57,186 nucleotides of DNA from Actinoplanes sp. NBRC 103695 (GTDB lineage Bacteria > Actinomycetota > Actinomycetes > Mycobacteriales > Micromonosporaceae). Positions 51,170-57,186 of this stretch are shown one piece after another (within the stretch, counting starts at the first letter, position 1; the number at the start of each line of letters is the position of its first letter). The translations under genes were made by a program, and so were the position numbers. The stretch spans positions 1 to 57,186 of the forward strand of contig NZ_BSTL01000011.1 in NCBI RefSeq assembly GCF_030269485.1. The letters are read 5' to 3'. Below the pieces are notes generated by a model. The model worked only from the letters and a program-made list of their open reading frames with translations, did not search any database and was not told where the DNA came from.

Positions 51170-51713
51170 TGACGTCGCCGAGCGGTTCCACCAGGTCCTC
51201 CTGGTCGACCGACGCCATCGGTTCCACCGCGATCGTCGACCGCATCAGCACCAGGCCCAGGGCGGTGGCCAGCACCATCTCGGCACGCAGGACCGCGTCG
51301 GGGGCGTCCAGACCGGCCGACGCGACCAGGCGCTCGGCGATGGTCCGCAGGACGTTGCGCCGGACCTGGTCGGCGGCGGGGTCGCCGGCCGTCCGCAGGA
51401 GCAGCAGCAGGCGGTGCTTGCCGGCCTGGTCGTCGAGCATCTTCTCGACCATGATCCGGGGCAGGTCGTCGAGCGGGATGCCGGCCGCGACGCTGTGGCC
51501 GATCTCGTCCACGGCGCCGGTCAGGCACGCCTCGAAGAGGCCCTCCTTGGATTCGAAGTAGCGGCTGATCAGGGCGACGTTGACGCCCGCCTCGTCGGCG
51601 ATGTCGCGCACGGTGGTCGCCGCGTACCCGTTGGTGGCGAACCGGTGGCGTGCCGCGGCGAGCAGCGCCTGCCGGGTGCCGGCGGCGTCGCGGCGGCGCG
51701 GGGGTTGCGTCAT
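51132..51713 (-). CDS. TetR family regulator
   Basis: The 193-residue product has the TetR N-terminal HTH (AARHRFATNGYAATTVRDIADEAGVNVALISRYFESKEGLF) and a ligand-binding C-terminal half. Probably represses the divergent MFS transporter through the palindrome at 51745-51760. I choose ATG 51713 (MTQPPRRRD); ATGs at 51731 and 51794 are also in frame, but the latter would run through the palindrome. Confidence 0.92.
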   Translation of the reverse strand: MTQPPRRRDAAGTRQALLAAARHRFATNGYAATTVRDIADEAGVNVALISRYFESKEGLFEACLTGAVDEIGHSVAAGIPLDDLPRIMVEKMLDDQAGKHRLLLLLRTAGDPAADQVRRNVLRTIAERLVASAGLDAPDAVLRAEMVLATALGLVLMRSTIAVEPMASVDQEDLVEPLGDVITALLRPSPRAS

Positions 51714-51744
51714 GCCGTGCAGCGTATCCATGGCGTGGTGTGAC

Positions 51745-51760
51745 GTAAACAACCGTTTAC
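51745..51760. promoter_or_regulatory. Palindromic operator between tetR and MFS genes
   Basis: GTAAAC-aacc-GTTTAC, a perfect 6+6 dyad lying 32 bases from each of the two divergent starts. Position and symmetry fit a TetR-type operator controlling both genes. Confidence 0.75.
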
Positions 51761-51792
51761 TTATCCGGGGAACTACCCCCACACTGGGGTTC

Positions 51793-53259
51793 ATGACTCA
51801 GCCACGCCGTCAAGTCAACGGCACCCTGCTCGTGATCTACCTGTCGCTGGGCGGCCTGGCTTTCGCCGTGCTCCAGTCGCTGGTGGCACCCGCCCTGTCG
51901 ACCATCGCGCGGGAGCTCGAGGTCTCCAGCGGCGACGCCAGCTGGGTGATCACCGCGTACCTGCTGTCCGCGTCGGTGCTCACGCCGATCCTCGGACGAC
52001 TCGGTGACATGGTCGGCAAGCGGAAGGTGCTCATCGGCGTACTCGCGATCCTCGCCATCGGCACCGCCCTGGCCGCCCTCGCGCCGAACCTGGCCGTGCT
52101 GATCGTCGCCCGCGCTCTGCAGGGCGCGGCCGGCGCGATCATGCCGCTCTCCATCGGCCTGGTCCGCGACGCCCTGCCACGCGAGCGGGTCGGCGTCACG
52201 GTCGGCCTGATCTCCGCCATCTTCGGCGTCGGCGCCGGTATCGGCATCGTCGCCGCCGGCCCGATCGTCGAGCACCTGTCCTGGCACTGGCTGTTCTGGC
52301 TGCCGCTGGTGCTGGTCGTGGTCGCGCTGCTCGGCGCCCTCTTCGGCATGCCCGAGTCGGACGTGCGTAAGCCGGGCCACCTCGACTGGGCCGGCGCCGC
52401 GATCCTCTCGGTATCGCTGGTCTCGCTGCTGCTGGCGATCAGCAAGGGCCGCGAGTGGGGCTGGGGCTCGGGTTCGACGATCGGCCTGCTGGCCCTCGGA
52501 GCCGTCGCGCTGGTCGTCTTCGTCGTCGTCGAGACGCGGACGAAGGAGCCGCTGATCGACATGCGCCTGATGCGCATCCGCGGCGTGTGGGCGACCGACC
52601 TGGTCGCGCTGATCCTCGGATTCGCCATGTTCGGCACGTTCCTGCTGGTGCCGACGCTGCTCCAGCTGCCCGCGCTGACCGGCTACGGCTTCGGCAAGTC
52701 CGTCTCTCAGGCCGGCCTGTTCCTGCTGCCCACGGTCGTCACCATGGTCATCTTCGGCCCGCTGGCCGGCCTGCTCGACCGCCGTTACGGCCCCAAGGTG
52801 CCGATGTTCTTCGGCGCGGTCGTCGTGGTCGCCGGCTTCACCGTCCCCGCCCTCGGCCACGGCCAGCTGTGGCAGGTCGTCCTCTCCGGCGTGCTGGTCG
52901 GCGCCGGCATCGGCCTCTGCTTCGCGGCGATGTCCAACGCGATCATCGAGAGCGTCCCGGCGGACCAGACCGGCGAGGCGATCGGCGTCAACACCATCGC
53001 CCGTACGGTCGGCAGCAGCATCGGCACCGCGGTCATCGCGGCGGTCATCGCCTCGAACACGACGCCGCGGGGCCTGCCCACCGACGACGCGTTCACCATG
53101 GGCTTCTGGGTCTGCGCCGGCGTGGCCGTCCTGGCCATCGTCGCCGCGCTCCTGGTCCCGTCGGCCCGCCGCCGGCACGCCGAGGCGGTCGCCTCAGGTG
53201 TGGACGACCTCCCGCCCGAGCCGGAGGACCTACCCCTCCCACACCTGGCTGCCCGCTAA
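51793..53259 (+). CDS. MFS drug exporter (DHA2 type)
   Basis: The 488-residue product has about 14 membrane segments and the motif-A loop GRLGDMVGKRKVLIG, plus the family motif C-like GAGIGIVAAGPIVEHLSWHWLFW, typical for proton-driven multidrug exporters of the EmrB/QacA group. The C-terminus is acidic. Divergent from a TetR regulator. Stop overlaps the converging DsrE-like gene by several bases. Confidence 0.94.
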   Translation: MTQPRRQVNGTLLVIYLSLGGLAFAVLQSLVAPALSTIARELEVSSGDASWVITAYLLSASVLTPILGRLGDMVGKRKVLIGVLAILAIGTALAALAPNLAVLIVARALQGAAGAIMPLSIGLVRDALPRERVGVTVGLISAIFGVGAGIGIVAAGPIVEHLSWHWLFWLPLVLVVVALLGALFGMPESDVRKPGHLDWAGAAILSVSLVSLLLAISKGREWGWGSGSTIGLLALGAVALVVFVVVETRTKEPLIDMRLMRIRGVWATDLVALILGFAMFGTFLLVPTLLQLPALTGYGFGKSVSQAGLFLLPTVVTMVIFGPLAGLLDRRYGPKVPMFFGAVVVVAGFTVPALGHGQLWQVVLSGVLVGAGIGLCFAAMSNAIIESVPADQTGEAIGVNTIARTVGSSIGTAVIAAVIASNTTPRGLPTDDAFTMGFWVCAGVAVLAIVAALLVPSARRRHAEAVASGVDDLPPEPEDLPLPHLAAR

Positions 53260-53618
53260 TAGACGAGAGCCTGGGCGCCCTCGCTCATGATCTCCTCGAC
53301 GAAGACCGCGGCGCCGGCGATCCGGATGCCGGGGAGGACGCCGTCGGGGCCGATGCCGCGGCGGGCCGCGCACTGTGTACACGCGGTCACGCGGCCCGCC
53401 TCCAGCAGGATGCCGAGCAACTCGGGCAGCGGCGCGGCGTGCGGGAGCTCGAACTCCGCGGCCCTGGACGGCAGCGCAAACCAGGTCGACTCGCCGGTCA
53501 TCCAGAACGAGACATCGACACCGGACGCGACCGCCGTGCTGGCCACCGTGAAGGCCTGCGAGCAGCGCTCCGGAGCGTCCGAACCGGCGGTCGCCTTGAC
53601 GACGAGCATGCGTGCCAT
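53256..53618 (-). CDS. DsrE-family protein
   Basis: The 120-residue product has the DsrE/DsrF fold pattern (ARMLVVKATAGSDAPERCSQAFTVASTAVASGVDVSFWMTGES) and Cys residues in VTACTQCAARRG, a place where sulfur carriers of this family hold their active Cys. It may carry or relay sulfur; the exact role is unknown. ATG at 53618 is chosen, with no good ribosome-binding site. Confidence 0.82.
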   Translation of the reverse strand: MARMLVVKATAGSDAPERCSQAFTVASTAVASGVDVSFWMTGESTWFALPSRAAEFELPHAAPLPELLGILLEAGRVTACTQCAARRGIGPDGVLPGIRIAGAAVFVEEIMSEGAQALVY

Positions 53619-53643
53619 GCGGCTCAGCATAGGATGGGTCCCC

Positions 53644-53748
53644 ATGGTTACCGAGATCGGATTCGTGAGCCTGCTCGTCGCGGGACTGGGCGCCATGGCC
53701 GGCGGCGTCGGCTATCTGGCCATTCGTATTGCTAGGGGGCGTTGGTGA
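53644..53748 (+). CDS. Small single-pass membrane protein (34 residues)
   Basis: The frame MVTEIGFVSLLVAGLGAMAG... has one hydrophobic helix followed by a positive tail (RIARGRW), so the C-terminus would be inside. An AGGATGGG lies just upstream, and the stop overlaps the next start in GTGA, suggesting coupled translation with the nitrobindin-like gene. Too short for a family match; evidence is start site, coupling and composition. Confidence 0.55.
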   Translation: MVTEIGFVSLLVAGLGAMAGGVGYLAIRIARGRW

Positions 53749-54338
53749 CGGACGAGAACCCGATCGGCCCGCCGCCGTGGCTGAACGCGCCACCCGTCGA
53801 GCCGTATCCCTACGAGGACACATACGACCTGCGCAAGGGACCTGACCTGCACCCGGCGCTGCTCGGCCTGCTGCCGTTCGTCGGGCAGTGGCGCGGCCGT
53901 GGCCAGGGTGGATTCCCGGCGCCGGAGGACTACGACTTCGCGCAGGAGATCACGATCAGCCACGACGGGCGGCCGTTCCTGATGTACGAGTCGCGCGCCT
54001 GGGTGCTCGACGGCGACTCCAAACCGGTCGGCTCGGCGGCGCGCGAGTTCGGCTTCTGGCGTCCGGTGCTGGTCGACGACCGGCCCTCGGACGACATGGA
54101 GGCCACCATGATCTCGCCCGACGGGGTGATGGAGCTGTACCTCGGCCGGGCGAACGGCACCCGGCTGGAGATGGAGGCGGACGCCATCGTGCGCACGCCC
54201 ACCGGCGCCGAGGTGACCGGCGCCCAGCGGTTGTTCGGCATCGTCGAGGGTGCCCTGCTCTACGCGCACGAGATGGTGGCCGGCGGCGACGGCCCGCACC
54301 CGCACATGTCGGCTCGGCTCATCCGGGTCGGCGGCTGA
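53745..54338 (+). CDS. Nitrobindin-like heme-binding protein (FABP/UPF0678)
   Basis: The 197-residue product has the GxWxGxG-type motif in LLPFVGQWRGRGQGGFPA that marks nitrobindin-like beta-barrels, followed by strands (QEITISHDGRPFLMYESRAW, EFGFWRPVLVDD, MELYLGRANGTRLEMEADAI). Such proteins bind ferric heme and react with nitric oxide or peroxynitrite. GTG at 53745 with GGGGG upstream; TTG one codon earlier is possible. Its stop lies in the 19-bp repeat. Confidence 0.88.
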   Translation: MTDENPIGPPPWLNAPPVEPYPYEDTYDLRKGPDLHPALLGLLPFVGQWRGRGQGGFPAPEDYDFAQEITISHDGRPFLMYESRAWVLDGDSKPVGSAAREFGFWRPVLVDDRPSDDMEATMISPDGVMELYLGRANGTRLEMEADAIVRTPTGAEVTGAQRLFGIVEGALLYAHEMVAGGDGPHPHMSARLIRVGG

Positions 54339-54405
54339 CTTACGCGCGGGCGGCTGACTCACACGCCGGCGGCTGACTCACACGCCGGCGGCTGACTCAC
54401 GCGCC
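54330..54405. repeat. 19-bp tandem repeat over two converging stop codons
   Basis: Four copies of the type ggcggctgactcacacgcc at 54330, 54349, 54368 and 54387. The first holds the stop of the nitrobindin-like gene and the last that of pabC. Each copy carries TGACTCA or TGACTTA. Confidence 0.85.
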
Positions 54406-55158
54406 GGCGCGGCCGATGATCTCCTGGAGGCGCCCGGTCCACGGTGACCGGGCGCGCTCCCGGCCGTCCAGCTCGGTCACCTCGGCGACGCCGCGCAGGG
54501 CCGAGACCAGCCAGGCGCCGTCCGATCGGTGCAGCTCAGGGACCGTCACAGAGCTGTAATTACCGCCTATTTCGGATAGAATCGCCGCTGCGGTGACGCT
54601 CGGCAACACTCCGCCGCCCGCGACGCCGTGCCATGCGCCGTCCGCCAGCCACACCAGGCCCGCGGTCGGTGACTCCAGGGCGTACCCCTCGGTGGAGATC
54701 CACAACATCTCCTCGGCCCGGGCCCGCCGCGCCGCGAGGTTCGCGGCGTAGGAGATCGTCTTCGCCGTCGTCAGCGACCATGCGGGCCGCCGGTGGGACA
54801 CCCCGGCCTCGGCGGTCACCACCCGCACACCGGTTGCTCGCTGTGCGATCACCGCCGGGGGTACGGAAGAAACGGTCGCGTAGAGCACCGGCTCCCCACC
54901 GGCCGGCCCCGCCGTGCACACCAGCCGCAGCGCACCCTCACCCTCCGGCCAGGCCCGCTCCGCCTCGTCGACCAGCGGCGCCGGATCAGGCAGCGGGATC
55001 CCCAGCAGCGCCGCCGACCGTGCCATCCGGGCCAGATGGGCGGCCCGCAGCCGAGCCCTCCCACCCTCGACGAGCAGCGTCTCGAAGACGCCCTCGCCGT
55101 AGAGCACCCCGCGATCATCGGGCCGGATCATCGTCCCGGCGGGGATCAGCACGTCCAC
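54397..55158 (-). CDS. pabC: Aminodeoxychorismate lyase (class IV aminotransferase)
   Basis: PLP enzyme making 4-aminobenzoate for folate. The 253-residue product has RGVLYGEGVFETLLVEGG, the PLP Lys in SLTTAKTISYAANLAARRA, and ALESPTAGLVWLADG near the cofactor phosphate. The family also contains branched-chain and D-amino acid aminotransferases, but size and motifs favour PabC. GTG start at 55158, divergent from the Fur-family gene 39 bases away. A folate-binding YgfZ-like gene is nearby. Confidence 0.85.
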   Translation of the reverse strand: MDVLIPAGTMIRPDDRGVLYGEGVFETLLVEGGRARLRAAHLARMARSAALLGIPLPDPAPLVDEAERAWPEGEGALRLVCTAGPAGGEPVLYATVSSVPPAVIAQRATGVRVVTAEAGVSHRRPAWSLTTAKTISYAANLAARRARAEEMLWISTEGYALESPTAGLVWLADGAWHGVAGGGVLPSVTAAAILSEIGGNYSSVTVPELHRSDGAWLVSALRGVAEVTELDGRERARSPWTGRLQEIIGRAGA

Positions 55159-55185
55159 CGGCGCAGATTAGCCGCACGGCCGAAC

Positions 55186-55200
55186 TATGCTCGTAACGTG
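55186..55200 (+). promoter_or_regulatory. -10 box giving a leaderless Fur-family transcript
   Basis: TATGCT (55186-55191) lies seven bases before the GTG at 55198, so transcription should begin at or next to the start codon. There is no ribosome-binding site. Leaderless starts of this form are common in actinobacteria. Confidence 0.6.
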
Positions 55201-55620
55201 TCCGCCTCGACCCTCGCCACGATGCTCCGGGAACGCGGCCTGCGCCTCACCCCGCAGCGCCAGCTGATCCTGGAGGCCGTCCACGAGCTCGGCCACGCCA
55301 CCCCCGAGCAGGTGCACACCTATGTGCGCGAGCGGGTGGCCGGGGTGAACATCACCACCGTCTACCGCACCCTCGAGCTGCTCGAGGAGCTGGGGCTGGT
55401 CAACCACACCCACCTGTCGCACGGCTCGCCGACCTACCACGCGGTCGGCGAGGACCAGCACGTCCACCTGGTGTGCCGGGCGTGCGGCTCGATCGCCGAG
55501 GTCGACCCGTCGGTGATGCGCCCACTCACCGAGCAGCTGCTGGCCGAGCGCTCGTTCCGGGTCGATGTCGGGCACGTCTCATTGTTCGGCGAGTGCGGGG
55601 ACTGCAAGGCTTCAGCATGA
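55198..55620 (+). CDS. Fur family metal-responsive repressor (Zur/FurB-like)
   Basis: The 140-residue product has the winged helix (RGLRLTPQRQLILEAVHELGHATPEQVH, NITTVYRTLELLEELGLV) and the metal sites: His-rich NHTHLSHGSPTYHAV, HVHLVCRACGSIAEVD and a last CGDC, which with CRAC forms the structural Cys4 zinc site. Sequence favours Zur (zinc) over Fur (iron). Its GTG start appears leaderless. Upstream neighbour pabC is divergent. Confidence 0.92.
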   Translation: MSASTLATMLRERGLRLTPQRQLILEAVHELGHATPEQVHTYVRERVAGVNITTVYRTLELLEELGLVNHTHLSHGSPTYHAVGEDQHVHLVCRACGSIAEVDPSVMRPLTEQLLAERSFRVDVGHVSLFGECGDCKASA

Positions 55621-55705
55621 CCGCCTGCACCGAGCGGCAGCAGCACCCCACGCATGCGGACGGCCTCGCAGGCGAGGGCAAGGGCATGCGAAAGGAAGCA
55701 CAGCC

Positions 55706-56734
55706 ATGACGACCGTGACGATCGAGGACCTGACTCCCGATTCGGCCGACGTCGGTGTCGCGGCGCACTACGGCGACCCGGTGCGCGAGCAGCGCCTGCT
55801 GGAGACCGCGGTGGGCCTGGTCGACCGGTCCAACCGCGACGTGCTCGCCGTTCCCGGTGAGGAGCGCGCCTCCTGGCTGCACACCCTGACCACGCAGCAC
55901 CTGATCGACCTGCGCGCCGGGCAGGCCTCCGAGCTCATGGTCCTGTCCCCCAACGGGCACGTCGAGCAGCACGCCCTCATCACCGAGGACGGCACCACCG
56001 CCTGGCTGGACACCGAGCCCGGCGCCGGGGCGGGCCTGCTGAAATACCTCGAGATGATGCGGTTCTTCACCAAGGTCGAGCCACGTGACGCGTCCGCCGA
56101 GCGCGACGTCTGGTCGCTGGTCGGCCCCGGCGCCGCCGACCTCTTCCCCGAGCTCGGCGCGCCTCGCCTGGTTCCGGTGCCCGGTGCGAAATTCGCCGCC
56201 GGCTCGGTGCCGGCCGAGCCGACCGCGCTGTACGCGGCGACCGAGGTGAACGGCATGCTGGTCCGCCGGGTGCCGCTGGGCGTCGACCTGCTCGTCCCGC
56301 ACGGCCAGGTGCCCGACCTGGACGTGCCCCGGGCCGGCTTGTGGGCGTACGAGGCGATGCGGGTCGCCCACCGGATCCCGCGACTGGGCTGGGAGACGGA
56401 CCACCGCACGATCCCCGCCGAGGCCGGTTTCCTGGCGAGCGCCGTCCACCTGGACAAGGGTTGCTACCGCGGCCAGGAGACCGTGGCCCGGGTGCACCAC
56501 CTCGGCCGCCCACCGCGTCGCCTCGTCCTGCTGCACCTCGACGGCGTGGCCACCGACCAGCCACCCGCCCAGGGCACGCCGATCGAGCTGGACGGCCGCC
56601 AGGTCGGCTTCGTGGGCACCGCGGTCCGCCACCACGAGCTGGGCATGATCGCCCTGGCGGTGGTCAAGCGCAACGTCGCCGACGACGCCGGCCTGACGAT
56701 CGGCGAGTCAGCCGCCGCCATCGACCCGACCTGA
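55706..56734 (+). CDS. ygfZ: Folate-binding YgfZ/GcvT-like protein
   Basis: YgfZ-type proteins bind tetrahydrofolate and support Fe-S cluster enzymes. The 342-residue product has the signature LDKGCYRGQETVARVHHLGRPPR with the key Cys, and a GcvT-like N-terminal part (GVAAHYGDPVREQRLLETAVGLVDRSNRDVLAV, WLHTLTTQHLIDL). ATG at 55706 follows AAAGGAAG. The 85 bases before it contain no clear feature. Confidence 0.93.
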   Translation: MTTVTIEDLTPDSADVGVAAHYGDPVREQRLLETAVGLVDRSNRDVLAVPGEERASWLHTLTTQHLIDLRAGQASELMVLSPNGHVEQHALITEDGTTAWLDTEPGAGAGLLKYLEMMRFFTKVEPRDASAERDVWSLVGPGAADLFPELGAPRLVPVPGAKFAAGSVPAEPTALYAATEVNGMLVRRVPLGVDLLVPHGQVPDLDVPRAGLWAYEAMRVAHRIPRLGWETDHRTIPAEAGFLASAVHLDKGCYRGQETVARVHHLGRPPRRLVLLHLDGVATDQPPAQGTPIELDGRQVGFVGTAVRHHELGMIALAVVKRNVADDAGLTIGESAAAIDPT

Positions 56735-56924
56735 GCCACGCCCCGCTCTGTTCACAGTCCAGCCTGCCTGTGGACAACCCGGCGATCCGCCGCGCACCCG
56801 CGCTACATTCAGTGCCGGCTCGGGTTCAAGGGATCGTCGCAACAGCCGAGCTGGAGACCGTTCGCGGTGAAGGTCTGATCGGCCGGCCTTCCTGGTGGGC
56901 GGGCGTTCCTGCCGGCGGTTCCGG

Positions 56925-57008
56925 TGCGCGGCGCCGCTGCCGGCCCTTCCGATGCACGGCGCCGCTGCCGGCCCTTCCGATGCGCGGCGCCGCTGCCGGC
57001 GGTTCCGC
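56925..57008. repeat. 28-bp tandem repeat, three copies
   Basis: tgcgcggcgccgctgccggc followed by ccttccga repeats at 56925, 56953 and 56981 with a few changes. The stretch 56735-57186 holds no gene I can support; besides this repeat it has the right arm of the long inverted repeat and two gggcgctat motifs (about 57088 and 57150). Confidence 0.85.
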
Positions 57009-57031
57009 TGGGTGTGAAGTCGGGCCGGGTT

Positions 57032-57077
57032 GCCAGGCGCCCGGGTGCCCGCTCACCGTCTCTGCCGCCGCTCGCGG
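57032..57077. repeat. Right arm of 46-bp long-range inverted repeat
   Basis: Matches the reverse complement of 242-287 at 44 of 46 positions. Directly after it GTGGTAGGACCGGGCGC resembles the reverse complement of the GCTACCAC-type array at 1-223, so the similarity may continue beyond the window. Confidence 0.85.
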
Positions 57078-57186
57078 TGGTAGGACCGGGCGCTATCCAC
57101 TGAGCTTCCCCCGCTCTGAGTTGCCACGCGCCCGGACCGTGGTGGTTCAGGGCGCTATTTCGGCCCGGATGCCGCTCTGTCCCACC

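Overview
The window is a high-GC actinobacterial chromosome segment dominated by one large flagellar and chemotaxis locus. Frequent GTG/TTG starts, a mycothiol-dependent enzyme family, and flagellar genes beside csrA/fliW suggest a motile-spore actinomycete of the Micromonosporaceae, most likely Actinoplanes or a close relative. The genus is an inference from gene content; no rRNA or tRNA gene is present to confirm it.

Layout. 1-460: a 96-bp tandem array and one arm of a long inverted repeat, no gene. 504-4043 (minus): flgN-flgK-flgL-fliW-csrA. 4292-7258 (plus): fliC, fliD, fliS and a small unknown gene. 7457-13191 (plus): flgB-flgC-fliE-fliF-fliG-fliH-fliI (rod, MS ring, switch, export ATPase). 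13372-17207 (minus): fliJ, a two-domain peptidoglycan hydrolase and fliK. 17320-19981: an OmpA-like lipoprotein, an MBL-fold hydrolase and a small membrane protein. 19978-24817 (minus): flhB-flhA-flhF-like. 24923-26590 (plus): flgD-flgE. 26899-33279 (plus): flbD-motA-motB-fliL-fliM-fliN-fliO-fliP-fliR, then a PAS-GGDEF diguanylate cyclase at 33300. 34949-36010 (minus): a winged-helix protein. 36164-43538 (minus): cheA-cheW-unknown-cheB-cheR-cheY-cheX-cheY-cheX-like. 43620-45166: an OmpR-type response regulator divergent from a small histidine kinase. 45282-56734: ordinary chromosomal genes (CAP protein, murB, mycothiol-dependent enzyme, GH1/LacI pair, TetR/MFS pair, DsrE, nitrobindin-like, pabC, Fur-family, ygfZ). 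56735-57186: short tandem repeats and the other arm of the inverted repeat.

How it works together. The genes give most of a Gram-positive flagellum and a one-copy Che pathway. fliQ, flgF/flgG, a FliA-type sigma factor, FlgM and any chemoreceptor are absent from the window. Reading the intergenic regions by eye shows a recurring FliA/WhiG-like promoter, CTnA-N16/17-G(C/T)CGA, before fliC, flgN, fliJ, flgD, flgB, flbD, cheA and the diguanylate cyclase. At fliJ it sits next to a perfect GCACCCG-N4-GCAACCG direct repeat. The fliC leader carries a hairpin-loop GGA 18 nt from the Shine-Dalgarno GGA, a likely CsrA target, with csrA and fliW in the neighbouring divergent operon.

Unusual points: a FlhF-like protein without any GTPase motif, a CheA with two 24-residue MshEN-like motifs, a FliM without the CheY-binding N-terminus, a hydrolase without a Sec signal placed between fliJ and fliK, and a 38-nt element duplicated downstream of two flagellar genes whose differences keep a hairpin.
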